Source: JAIPEI01 sp964443135 (GTDB lineage: Bacteria > Desulfobacterota > DSM-4660 > Desulfatiglandales > HGW-15). From it: a DNA stretch of 64,000 nt. Both the position numbers and the translations under genes were made by a program. The notes under the pieces were generated by a model that saw nothing but the letters and a program-made list of their open reading frames with translations, ran no database searches and was not told the DNA's origin. Location of the stretch: NCBI GenBank assembly GCA_964443135.1, contig CAYUBQ010000017.1:3269-67268 (forward strand). The letters run 5' to 3'. Of the stretch, positions 57,632-64,000 are shown piece after piece (position 1 is the stretch's first letter; each line of letters starts with the position of its first letter).

Positions 57632-57885
57632 CAGGCGGGCGCTCCATCCCTGTCGTAGCCCAGGATGGTATCAGCGGAGCGGGGGTCGATGTCGGGGAGG
57701 TTCCGGCAGCGCAAGGAAATGGCCATGATCTCGTCGACAGTGTTTTGAGGGGTTCGCCGGCCGCGTAGGCGCTCCAGCCTTTCCTCCAGGGCATGTATCA
57801 CGGCCTGTGTCAGGTTCTCGCCGCTTTCCTCGGCCACCTCCCTTGCCAGCTTCTCGGCTCGTTCATTTCGAATGCTGAGCGCCAT
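57631..57885 (-). CDS. vapB: VapB-type antitoxin
   Basis: An 84-residue protein: MALSIRNERAEKLAREVAEESGENLTQAVIHALEERLERLRG, an RHH-like N-terminus in the manner of Rv0623-type VapB, and a C-terminal tail ending RNLPDIDPRSADTILGYD that binds VapC. ATG 57885 is chosen over the longer frame. A TTGACG-N17-TATATT promoter lies just upstream. Confidence 0.9.
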   Translation of the reverse strand: MALSIRNERAEKLAREVAEESGENLTQAVIHALEERLERLRGRRTPQNTVDEIMAISLRCRNLPDIDPRSADTILGYDRDGAPA

Positions 57886-57920
57886 GGTTTTTCTCCAGAA
57901 ATGTATTGAATATATCAAAA

Positions 57921-57949
57921 AATATAGAATACAGAAAGCTGTCCGTCAA
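57921..57949 (-). promoter_or_regulatory. Promoter of vapBC
   Basis: Minus strand TTGACG (57944-57949), 17 bp, TATATT (57921-57926), followed by AT-rich sequence TTTTTGATATATTCAAT that could be the VapB operator. ATG is 36 bp downstream of the -10. Confidence 0.75.
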
Positions 57950-58012
57950 GGGGAAAAACTTCAAGAGTTGCAGGATGGACTGGACCGCCGGCAACCGGGA
58001 AAGGTGTTGTCG

Positions 58013-58372
58013 CTATGGAAGCGTCCAGGAGAGTCCCATGACCCAGCCGACACTCTCCACGATCTCCCGGGTCCTCCGGGGGGAGAGGGTGCCGATTTTC
58101 TCGAGCAGGCGGTTCTTGTCGATGACCATGACATGGGTTCCCCTTGCCAGACTGGGCCTGGGGAGGTTCGCTTCCCCTTTCTCGAGCAGGACGTTTCCGG
58201 GAAGCGCGGCATGATGGGTGCTTTTCGTCAGAGGAACCACCAGGACCGTGCGAAAGCGGCTTCGGTTGATGGCATTCCTCTGCACGACCACCATGGGTCG
58301 ATTGTAGGCCGGCTCTGAGCCGGTATTTGCAGCAAGGCTTCCACAGAAGACGTCCCCCTGCTGGATCACCAT
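58013..58372 (-). CDS. MazF/PemK-type endoribonuclease toxin
   Basis: A 119-residue protein with the MazF barrel: QQGDVFCGSL near the N-terminus, YNRPMVVVQRNAINRSRFRTVLVVPLT, LPGNVLLEKGEANLPRPSLA, and GTLSPRRTREI. RPMVVVQ and VVPLT line the RNA cleft in MazF. It cuts mRNA at short sequences. Its ATG overlaps the antitoxin end by 7 bp. Confidence 0.9.
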   Translation of the reverse strand: MVIQQGDVFCGSLAANTGSEPAYNRPMVVVQRNAINRSRFRTVLVVPLTKSTHHAALPGNVLLEKGEANLPRPSLARGTHVMVIDKNRLLEKIGTLSPRRTREIVESVGWVMGLSWTLP

Positions 58373-58620
58373 GACTCCTCCGGCTCGCCCGCGATGCCCA
58401 GCATCTCCTCGGCCAGGTCCTGGTCGTAGGCCGCGGTGCCTGGATCCGAACACACCTCATTGAATTGTCGGGTGATTTCCTCTTCCTCGAGCCTCTCGAT
58501 CTGTTGCGCCACGGCCTGGACGACAAAGCGGCTCCTGGAGATGCCCTGCTTTTTGGCCCATGCATCCAGCTTCTCGAGGCATGGAGGGGGGATGGTGATC
58601 GCAATTCGCTGTGCTGACAT
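58366..58620 (-). CDS. Ribbon-helix-helix antitoxin of the MazF module
   Basis: An 84-residue protein: RIAITIPPPCLEKLDAWAKKQGISRSRFVVQAVAQQIERL is a standard RHH DNA-binding domain, followed by an acidic tail (EEEEITRQFNEVCSDPGTAAYDQDLAEEML) that would wrap the toxin. It has its own promoter and operator. A closely related gene begins at the window end (63804-64000), where its partner is a HEPN protein instead of MazF. Confidence 0.9.
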   Translation of the reverse strand: MSAQRIAITIPPPCLEKLDAWAKKQGISRSRFVVQAVAQQIERLEEEEITRQFNEVCSDPGTAAYDQDLAEEMLGIAGEPEESW

Positions 58621-58638
58621 GAGACGCTCCTATGTCCA

Positions 58639-58653
58639 TGATCAGTATGATCA
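58639..58653. promoter_or_regulatory. Operator-like repeat of the RHH/MazF module
   Basis: TGATCA-GTA-TGATCA: two palindromic hexamers 9 bp apart, lying just downstream of the -10 box. RHH antitoxins bind such closely spaced half-sites. Confidence 0.6.
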
Positions 58654-58682
58654 ATCGTAATCGGGTAGAATCTCCAAGTCAA
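58654..58682 (-). promoter_or_regulatory. Promoter of the RHH/MazF module
   Basis: Minus strand TTGACT (58677-58682), 17 bp, TACGAT (58654-58659). It is divergent from the promoter of the DUF4143 ATPase; the two -35 boxes lie 27 bp apart. Confidence 0.7.
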
Positions 58683-58709
58683 GCAGGGGATCCTGATCGC
58701 AGGTTGGGG

Positions 58710-58738
58710 TTGACATCGCTCCAATTTTACCGTACAAA
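58710..58738 (+). promoter_or_regulatory. Promoter of the second DUF4143 ATPase
   Basis: TTGACA (58710-58715), 17 bp, TACAAA (58733-58738). The start codon ATG 58748 is just 10 bp past the -10, so transcription would begin at or within a few bases of it. CTCCAA (58719-58724) and TTGGAG (58740-58745) form an inverted repeat across the -10. Confidence 0.65.
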
Positions 58739-58747
58739 TTTGGAGTC

Positions 58748-59944
58748 ATGTTCTCGAGGCAGATCCAGCCTGTTGCGACGAAGAGCTTTTTCCTGTTCGG
58801 CCCTCGGCAGACCGGGAAGAGCACCTATGTTCGTTCGTTGTTGTCCTCCGAGGACCTGTACATCGATCTGTTGCCCCAGCGGAGCTACCTGGACTATGTC
58901 CGAAATCCCGGTAGCGTGCGGGAAGAGATTCTGGCCCATCTGGATCGGCATCCCGGGGCGATGTGTGTCATTGACGAGATCCAAAAGATCCCCGCGCTTT
59001 TGGACGAGGTACACGAGCTGATCGAGTCGCGGGGGGCCAGGTTCATTCTCACCGGGTCCAGCGCCAGGAAGCTTCGCAGGGGCGCTGCCAACCTTCTGGC
59101 GGGGAGGGCCTATACCTATCGCCTCTTTCCCCTGACCTTGCTGGAGCTGGGAGAGCGTTTCGATCTGGACCGGGCCCTCCGGGTCGGGACCCTTCCCGTG
59201 TTGTGGGGGGATGACCGCGAGGACCCTGCCGAGTTCCTGCGATCGTATGCCGAGACCTACCTGAAGGAAGAGGTGGCGGCCGAGGGCCTGGTACGGGATA
59301 TCGGCCCTTTTGCGCAGTTCCTCGACATGGCTGCCGCCAATGACGGGGAGACCGTCAACTTCAGCAACATGGCCCGAGAGTGCTCGGTGTCCAGCAAGAC
59401 GGTGCAGCAGTACTATCAGATCCTTGAGGACACCTTTCTGGCCGTGAAGCTCTCGGCATGGAGGCGCAGTGCCCGAAGGCGTCTCGTTTCCAACCCCCGG
59501 TACTACCTCTTTGACCCCGGCGTGACCAATGCCCTTGCCCACACCCTGACAGACCGGATGGGGGGAAGCCTTCTCGGCCGGCGCTTCGAGCAGTTCGTCA
59601 TCGGCCAGCTGACGGCCGCCATCCATTACCAGCGGCTGGACTACACCCTGCACTACTGGCGCACGAACCACGGCGCGGAGGTGGATGTCCTGCTCTGCGC
59701 CGGGAACCGCATCGTCTGCGCGCTCGAAATCAAGGCCTCCCGGCGAATCGCCTCGGAGTCCCTGACGGGGCTCAAGAGCTTTCTGGAGGACAACCCTGAG
59801 GTTGCCGCCTATGTTCTCGGGATCCAGCAGAAAAGGCGTAAGCTGGCCAACGGTGTCACCGTGATGGACTGGAAGGACTTCATTGCGGAGCATTTGGAAT
59901 CCGAGGGAGGTGGTCTTCAGACTCGGAGTTCACGAAGGACCTGA
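58748..59944 (+). CDS. AAA ATPase with DUF4143 C-terminal domain (second)
   Basis: A 398-residue member of the AAA_14/DUF4143 family: Walker A FGPRQTGKSTYV (about 18-29), Walker B CVIDEIQKIPALLDEVH, FILTGSSARKLRRG, ETYLKEEVAAEGLVRDIG, and the distal VSSKTVQQYYQILEDTFLAVKL and nuclease-like HGAEVDVLLC...ALEIKAS. The D-(x)n-ExK pattern at the end (VDVLL/EIKAS) suggests a restriction-type nuclease fold. It differs in sequence from the 14711 protein. It stands between two TA modules and is probably mobile; the role is unknown. Confidence 0.88.
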   Translation: MFSRQIQPVATKSFFLFGPRQTGKSTYVRSLLSSEDLYIDLLPQRSYLDYVRNPGSVREEILAHLDRHPGAMCVIDEIQKIPALLDEVHELIESRGARFILTGSSARKLRRGAANLLAGRAYTYRLFPLTLLELGERFDLDRALRVGTLPVLWGDDREDPAEFLRSYAETYLKEEVAAEGLVRDIGPFAQFLDMAAANDGETVNFSNMARECSVSSKTVQQYYQILEDTFLAVKLSAWRRSARRRLVSNPRYYLFDPGVTNALAHTLTDRMGGSLLGRRFEQFVIGQLTAAIHYQRLDYTLHYWRTNHGAEVDVLLCAGNRIVCALEIKASRRIASESLTGLKSFLEDNPEVAAYVLGIQQKRRKLANGVTVMDWKDFIAEHLESEGGGLQTRSSRRT

Positions 59945-59951
59945 TCAATGG
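59935..59951 (+). repeat. 17-bp direct repeat, second copy
   Basis: AAGGACCTGATCAATGG, identical to 54234-54250, overlapping the stop of the DUF4143 gene. The two copies are 5.7 kb apart, about the same offset (5.9 kb) as the two rfb segments. Confidence 0.65.
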
Positions 59952-60036
59952 ACTCGACGAATGCATCGACCTCATATTGGAGCTCTGGCATCTGATTGGC
60001 GAGGCGGGAGCAGGACGTTTCCGGGAAGCGCGGCAT

Positions 60037-60070
60037 GCGGCGCATGAGCGGGTTTTTGCGAATGCGTCAA
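60037..60070 (+). repeat. Right-end fragment (R11) of the dispersed element
   Basis: GCGGCGCATGAGCGGGTTTTTGCGAATGCGTCAA, the last third of the consensus, directly ahead of the mntA promoter region. Confidence 0.7.
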
Positions 60071-60110
60071 TCGTCTGGCTCGGAAGGCGTTTCCGTGTGG
60101 GAGGGGAATG

Positions 60111-60119
60111 TGGTATATT
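60111..60119 (+). promoter_or_regulatory. Extended -10 element for mntA-hepT
   Basis: TGGTATATT (TGn plus TATATT), with only a poor -35 17 bp upstream. The start codon is 29 bp downstream. Confidence 0.5.
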
Positions 60120-60147
60120 CTTTCACGTCGTGATCAGGAGGGCGATC

Positions 60148-60570
60148 TTGCTGTCTGAGGAGCAAAAAAGGAAGGCATCGAGGTTTCTTGAGGGCTTCGA
60201 CGCCATTGCTTCGGCCTACCTTTTTGGGTCCACAAGCGTGGGATGCGCTCGAAGCGGCAGCGACATCGATATTGCCGTCCGTGTTCGGAACGGGGTTCCT
60301 TCGGAAGAGCGGTTCGAGATCAGGATGGCGTTGCTTTCCGACCTGGAGCCGCTGTTCGATGCCCCTGTGGACGTTCTGGTGATGAACGATGCCTCCCTGG
60401 CCATCCTCCACCAGGTCCTTTCCTACGGCGTTCCCCTTTTCATCCGAGACCCCGAGGAAGAGGAACAGTTCCGGGTGAATCGGCTCAAGGCGTTTTTCGA
60501 TTTCCGTTACTACCTCGACAGGGATTTTGACGAAACGGAACGGTTCTTCAGGAAGGCGAGTCATGGTTGA
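60148..60570 (+). CDS. mntA: MntA-type minimal nucleotidyltransferase antitoxin
   Basis: A 140-residue protein with the nucleotidyltransferase motif GSTSVGCARSGSDIDIAV (GS-x-D-x-D) and a third Asp in APVDVLVMND. TTG 60148 is chosen because AGGAGG (60136-60141) lies 6 bp upstream; the frame is open further upstream without homology. MntA proteins add AMP to a Tyr of HepT and so switch off that RNase. The gene overlaps hepT by 8 bp, as is usual for the pair. Confidence 0.88.
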   Translation: MLSEEQKRKASRFLEGFDAIASAYLFGSTSVGCARSGSDIDIAVRVRNGVPSEERFEIRMALLSDLEPLFDAPVDVLVMNDASLAILHQVLSYGVPLFIRDPEEEEQFRVNRLKAFFDFRYYLDRDFDETERFFRKASHG

Positions 60571-60991
60571 TGCGGATGTGATCCAATCCAAGCTGCGGTT
60601 CCTGCGCGAGTACCTCCAGGATCTGGACGAGTACCGGCAGATCACGACGGCGGATTATATCAGACAGAAAAAGGATCAGCGTTTCATCGAGCGGACCCTC
60701 CATCTGGCCTGCGAGTGCTGCATCGACATCGCGGCACACGTGATATCCAGAAAAAACCTTCGGCCCCCCAAGGACAACAAAGACCTTTTCCTCATTCTCT
60801 ACGAGAACGGCCTCATTTCAGGATCCATGGAATCCGCAATGCGTAAGATGGTGCAGTTCAGAAACATCGTGGTTCACGACTATGCCCGCATCGATCCGGA
60901 GATCGTCGTAGGAATTCTGCACCACGATGTGGAAGACCTCCGGGGCTTCGCCCGGGAGATCCTGGATCGTCTCCCCCACATCGCTTCTTGA
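60563..60991 (+). CDS. hepT: HepT-type HEPN RNase toxin
   Basis: A 142-residue HEPN-domain protein. The catalytic/modified motif Rx4HxY is present as RNIVVHDY (about 110-117). The helices FIERTLHLACECCIDIAAHVI and AMRKMVQFRN are typical of HepT (DUF86). Its last 27 residues are also found as an isolated fragment at 54991-55070. Its stop is 4 bp from the convergent rfbD copy 2. Confidence 0.92.
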   Translation: MVDADVIQSKLRFLREYLQDLDEYRQITTADYIRQKKDQRFIERTLHLACECCIDIAAHVISRKNLRPPKDNKDLFLILYENGLISGSMESAMRKMVQFRNIVVHDYARIDPEIVVGILHHDVEDLRGFAREILDRLPHIAS

Positions 60992-60994
60992 GCG

Positions 60995-61885
60995 CTATCT
61001 TTTTCGAGAAATGCGCAAGGCCGTCTTCAGGCTCTCGCGCCATGGGGGCAGGCTGATGCCGAAGGTCCTGTGAATTCGTGCACAGTCCAGGACCGAGGAA
61101 CGGGGCCGCTCGGCCGGGGTGGGGTAGTCCTCGGTGGGGATGGGGTGAATTTCTTGAACCCGAAGCCCCTGATCCTGCGGGGCCAGCTCGAAGATGGACT
61201 CGGCGAAGCCGTACCAGGTGGTCTCCCCCCGGTTGGAGCAGTGATAGGTCCCCCAGGGGGAGGGGGTTCGGAAAAGGGCCGCGGCGATGTGCAGGATCGC
61301 CCCGGCCAGGTCCCCGGCCCAGGTGGGGCAGCCCGACTGGTCGTTCACCACGGAGAGGGACTCACGCTCGCGTCCCAGACGGAGCATGGTGGTGAGGAAG
61401 TTGCGGCCGTGGGTGGCGTAGAGCCAGGAGGTGCGGAGGATCACGTGCTCCGGGTGGCGGGCGCGGATGCGATCCTCGCCCTCGGCCTTGCTGCGGCCGT
61501 AGGCGTTCAGGGGCGAGACCGGGTCCTCTTCTCGGTAGGGCCGCGTGCCCCGGCCGTCGAACACGTAGTCCGTGGAGACGTGGATCAGGGGAACGTTCGC
61601 TTGTGAGCAGGCCGCGGCCAGGTTCTCGGCGCCGTCCCGGTTCACGGCAAAGGCGAGGCCGGGCTCGGACTCGGCCCGGTCCACATCCGTGTGGGCCGCT
61701 GCGTTGACGAGGATGTCTGGATTTTGACGGGCCAGGGCGTGCCGGACCGCCTCGGGGTCGGTGATGTCCAGGTCGGAGCGGGTGAGCGGGACGATGGTCA
61801 GGTTCGAGCCGGGCCGAGCCCCGGCCTCCAGGATCTCCCGGCCCAGCTGCCCGTTCGCCCCGGTCAGGAGGAGGCGCAGGGTCAC
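60995..61885 (-). CDS. rfbD: dTDP-4-dehydrorhamnose reductase (RmlD)
   Basis: A 296-residue enzyme of standard length. NADPH-binding LLLTGANGQLGREI at 5-18, NAAAHTDVDRAE, STDYVFDG, catalytic YGRSK (YxxxK, about 126-130) and RTSWLYATHG. It reduces dTDP-4-keto-L-rhamnose to dTDP-L-rhamnose, the last step of the pathway, in the cytosol. It starts at GTG and overlaps rfbC by 4 bp. The gene order rfbA-rfbC-rfbD on the minus strand suggests one operon; rfbB is not in the window. Confidence 0.95.
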   Translation of the reverse strand: MTLRLLLTGANGQLGREILEAGARPGSNLTIVPLTRSDLDITDPEAVRHALARQNPDILVNAAAHTDVDRAESEPGLAFAVNRDGAENLAAACSQANVPLIHVSTDYVFDGRGTRPYREEDPVSPLNAYGRSKAEGEDRIRARHPEHVILRTSWLYATHGRNFLTTMLRLGRERESLSVVNDQSGCPTWAGDLAGAILHIAAALFRTPSPWGTYHCSNRGETTWYGFAESIFELAPQDQGLRVQEIHPIPTEDYPTPAERPRSSVLDCARIHRTFGISLPPWRESLKTALRISRKR

Positions 61886-62448
61886 GGCGTCTTTTCCGCG
61901 TACACGGGCAGTTGACCGGCGGGAACGTCCCTCAGCCGGGGGAGGTCCCGGTCCTTGGGGGAGAGGAGCGGGTCGTCCACGGGCCAGTCGATGCCGAGGT
62001 CCGGATCGGACCAGAGGATGCCCGCGTCGCAGTCGGGCGCGTAGACGTCGCTGCACTTGTAGAGCACCAGCGCCTCCTCGGTCAGGGCGCAGAACCCGTG
62101 GGCGAACCCCTCGGGGACAAAGAGCTGGCAAGGGTCTTGGGCGGAGAGCCGCATCCCGAACCAGCGGCGGAAGGTGGGGGAGCCCAGCCGGATGTCCACG
62201 CAGACGTCGAAGACCTCTCCCTGAATCGCCTGGATCAGCTTGGCCTGGGGGCTCGGGTGCTGAAAGTGGAGCCCGCGGAGGGTTCCGCGTATCGATCGGG
62301 AGAGGTTGTCCTGGACGAAGCGGGCGTCGATCCCTTGCGGCGCGTAGCGTTCCTCCCGATAGAGCTCCATGAAGAGGCCCCGGTCGTCGCGAAACACGTC
62401 CGGGCGCACGACGAGAACGCCTTTCAGGGGGGCGGGCTCAACCCTCAT
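61882..62448 (-). CDS. rfbC: dTDP-4-dehydrorhamnose 3,5-epimerase (RmlC)
   Basis: A 188-residue cupin of standard length. It has VFRDDRGLFMELYREERY, the catalytic His in GTLRGLHFQ (about 58-60), IQGEVFDVCVDIRLGSPTFRRW, and FVPEGFAHGF, then ALVLYKCSDVYAPDCDAGILWSDPDLGIDWP. It epimerises C3 and C5 of dTDP-4-keto-6-deoxyglucose. It overlaps both neighbours (rfbA end by 11 bp, rfbD start by 4 bp). Confidence 0.95.
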   Translation of the reverse strand: MRVEPAPLKGVLVVRPDVFRDDRGLFMELYREERYAPQGIDARFVQDNLSRSIRGTLRGLHFQHPSPQAKLIQAIQGEVFDVCVDIRLGSPTFRRWFGMRLSAQDPCQLFVPEGFAHGFCALTEEALVLYKCSDVYAPDCDAGILWSDPDLGIDWPVDDPLLSPKDRDLPRLRDVPAGQLPVYAEKTP

Positions 62449-63325
62449 CCGGCGGACCTCCGTCTCTCAGAAGGCCCAGCAGGTAGCGGCCGTAGTCGTT
62501 TTTCTCCAGGGGCCGGGCGAGCCGCTCCACCTGCTCATCGTCGATGTACCCCATGCGCCAGGCGATCTCCTCCACGCAGGCCACGCGCAGGCCCTGGCGC
62601 TCCTGGATGACCTGGATGAAGTGGGCCGCCTGGAGGAGGCTCTCGTGGGTGCCCGTGTCCAGCCAGGCGATGCCCCGGCCGAGCTTCTCCACGGCCAGCT
62701 CCCCGCGCTCCAGGTAGGCGCGGTTGACGTCCGTGATCTCCAGCTCCCCCCGGGGGGAGGGCTCGAGCCCGGCCGCGATCTCCAGCACCCGGTTGTCGTA
62801 GAAGTAGAGGCCGGTGACGGCCCAGTTGGAGGGGGCCTTTTGGGGCTTCTCCTAAATGCCCACGGGCCGGTCCTTCGGGTCGAAGGCCACCACGCCGTAG
62901 CGCTCGGGGTCGCGCACCCAGTAGCCGAAGACCGTGGCGCCGGTGGTCCTTCGGGCCGCCCGGTTCAGGAACCCGGGCAGGCCGTGGCCGAAGAAGATGT
63001 TGTCCCCGAGGATCATGCAGACCCGGTCCTCCCCCACGAAGTCCCGGCCGATGAGGAAGGCCTGGGCCAGCCCCTCGGGCCGGGGCTGCTCGGCGTAGGC
63101 GAACCGGAGGCCCCACTGGGAGCCGTCCTGGAGCAGGTCCTGGAACCGGGGGAGGTCCACCGGGGTGGAGATCACCAGGATCTCCCGGATGCCCGCCAGC
63201 ATGAGGACGCTGAGCGGGTAGTAGATCATGGGCTTGTCGTAGACCGGGAGCATCTGCTTGCTCACCCCCTGGGTGATGGGGTAGAGCCGGGTGCCCGATC
63301 CGCCGGCCAGGATGATGCCTTTCAC
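62438..63325 (-). pseudogene. rfbA: Glucose-1-phosphate thymidylyltransferase, copy 2, interrupted by in-frame TAG
   Basis: Same length and same amber codon (62852-62854, codon 158) as copy 1. Motifs GGSGTRLYP, QMLPVYDKP, GDNIFFGHGL and, after the TAG, WLDTGTHESLLQAAHFIQ and GYIDDEQVERLARPL are intact. The surrounding reading frame is otherwise perfect, which argues against ordinary decay. GTG 63325 follows AAGAGGAACCAACC. As both copies share the TAG, dTDP-rhamnose synthesis would depend on suppression, on two-part complementation, or on another rfbA elsewhere. Confidence 0.85.
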
Positions 63326-63378
63326 GGTTGGTTCCTCTTGGGGGCGGGGCTCCGCTCGGTCGGGCTCCTGAAGCGGGC

Positions 63379-63849
63379 TCATGCGTGGGGCTCCTGAAGG
63401 GGCTCATCGATGGAACGCATGAGGGCTTCGGTCTGGTCCCGGAGCTCTGGCGCCTTTTCCTCCAGCGCCTTAAGGAAGGCCTTTCCGCACGCCCCTGCCC
63501 ACTGGGTATAGGTTCGAACCTCCTCCTCGGTGAACTCCCATTCGGCGAGGCGGGAGTACTCGGCCGTCTTTCGGCGGCCGGAGAGGTTGTCCATGTATCG
63601 AGCCAGGTGGACCGGCATGACGCCGGGCTTGATGAAGTGGAGGCTGATCATGCGACGGATCCCTTCGCGGGTCTGGGGGTCGATCCCGAGGGTGAGAAGC
63701 AGTGCTTTGGCTGCGTGCTCGGTGAAGAAGTAGAGATCCGATGTGGCCTTGCGGAACCGTTGCGCATGCCGGTTGTCGCTGTGGGAATGCCAGTTCTCCC
63801 AGACTATACGGAGCTCTTCCTCGACCTCGTTTCTTTGTGCCTCGTCCAT
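63379..63849 (-). CDS. HEPN-like helical protein
   Basis: A 156-residue, all-helical protein. FRKATSDLYFFTEHAAKALLLTLGIDP and ISLHFIKPGVMPVHLARYMDNL resemble HEPN proteins. A strict Rx4-6H motif is seen only weakly (RRMISLHF). The following ELAE/EYSRLAEWEFTEEEVRTYTQW and AFLKALEEKAPELRD helices complete the fold. Its start lies within the end of an RHH antitoxin-like gene on the same strand, with 46-bp overlap, so the two look like an RHH/HEPN module. Confidence 0.7.
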   Translation of the reverse strand: MDEAQRNEVEEELRIVWENWHSHSDNRHAQRFRKATSDLYFFTEHAAKALLLTLGIDPQTREGIRRMISLHFIKPGVMPVHLARYMDNLSGRRKTAEYSRLAEWEFTEEEVRTYTQWAGACGKAFLKALEEKAPELRDQTEALMRSIDEPLQEPHA

Positions 63850-64000
63850 AAGGGGATGTCTTCCCGCTGAAGTGTCAGCATCTCCTCGGCCAGGTCCTGA
63901 TCACAGGCCGCTGTGTCTGGATCCGAACACACCTCATTGAATCGACGGGTGATTTCCTCTTCCTCGAGCTTCTGGATCTGCCGCTCAACGGCCTGGACGA
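63804..64000 (-). CDS. RHH antitoxin, C-terminal part (5' end outside the window)
   Basis: The frame continues off the window edge. The visible part (VQAVERQIQKLEEEEITRRF, then NEVCSDPDTAACDQDLAEEML) is clearly homologous to the antitoxin at 58366-58620. After EEML the sequences differ: this one reads TLQREDIPLWTRHKETRS and stops at 63804, whereas the MazF partner has GIAGEPEESW. The change falls where the toxin gene begins, so the DNA-binding module has been combined with a new toxin. Confidence 0.75.
   Translation of the reverse strand, partial: VQAVERQIQKLEEEEITRRFNEVCSDPDTAACDQDLAEEMLTLQREDIPLWTRHKETRSRKSSV

Larger units (their letters stand above)
60913..63341. repeat. Segmental duplication, copy 2 (hepT end-rfbD-rfbC-rfbA)
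   Basis: The full-length version of the segment at 54991-57141. It contains the complete hepT end, complete rfbD and rfbC, and rfbA with the same TAG as copy 1. This copy is probably the parent, since it is in one piece and joined to a whole hepT. Confidence 0.9.

Noticed and set aside
56655..62854. UAG recoding (for example pyrrolysine) as explanation of the rfbA amber codon
   Set aside because: TAG ends several normal genes here (nadE, ilvN, the deacetylase, the AbrB gene), and the position is a conserved Glu far from the rare-residue contexts known for pyrrolysine. No pyl gene is seen.
1..64000. CRISPR arrays, rRNA and tRNA genes
   Set aside because: No regularly spaced short repeats with unique spacers; the repeats found are dispersed, about 100 bp, and in both orientations. 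No cloverleaf or rRNA-like sequence was noticed, though tRNAs are easy to miss by eye.

Overview
The window is a GC-rich bacterial chromosome segment. It most resembles an anaerobic, motile member of the Desulfobacterota (former Deltaproteobacteria). I base that on the mix of gene families (DUF3786, LPP20/FlgP-like and CsgG proteins, an Asp/Glu-type PLP decarboxylase beside nadA, a CheA/CheY/CheD/CheX/HDOD chemotaxis operon) and on many dispersed inverted-repeat elements between genes. The taxon is an inference; no rRNA or tRNA gene is visible.

Region 1 (1-16 kb) is housekeeping: a polysaccharide deacetylase tail, a LysM/TPR lipoprotein, Smr and DUF3786 genes on a shared divergent promoter, purE, a Sua5/YrdC gene, a sensor kinase-NtrC pair, an M24 peptidase divergent from nadA and a PLP decarboxylase, trmJ, and a DUF4143 ATPase. 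Region 2 (16.3-22.7 kb) is a five-gene operon for envelope proteins of the FlgO/FlgT/CsgG/FlgP type, ending in a CHASE2 adenylate cyclase. Region 3 (23.2-28.1 kb) is ilvB-ilvN-ilvC preceded by a probable branched-chain leader peptide and attenuator. An 860-bp toxin-antitoxin insertion follows ilvC. Region 4 (28-31 kb) holds nadE and a DegT aminotransferase.

Region 5 (31.3-43.7 kb) is chemotaxis: cheD, an M23 peptidase, a CheZ-like protein, cheY, cheA, a second cheD, an HDOD protein, a second CheY, CheX and cheB, then minus-strand PilZ and HisKA-like genes. Region 6 (43.8-54.2 kb) is late flagellar: an HD-GYP response regulator, another regulator, flaG, a FliT/FlgN-like gene, fliS, fliD, a large fliC with an AT-rich centre, fliB and a calcium-loop protein. 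Sigma28-like promoters precede fliC and flaG.

Region 7 (54.2-64 kb) is a plastic island. It has toxin-antitoxin modules of at least five kinds (AbrB/PIN, VapBC, RHH/MazF, MntA/HepT, RHH/HEPN), a DUF4143 ATPase, and two copies of a dTDP-rhamnose segment (rfbD-rfbC-rfbA). The first copy has two internal deletions. Both rfbA copies carry the same in-frame amber codon.

A family of about 100-bp elements with inverted ends recurs at about eleven places. Several copies supply stop codons or C-terminal codons to real genes.
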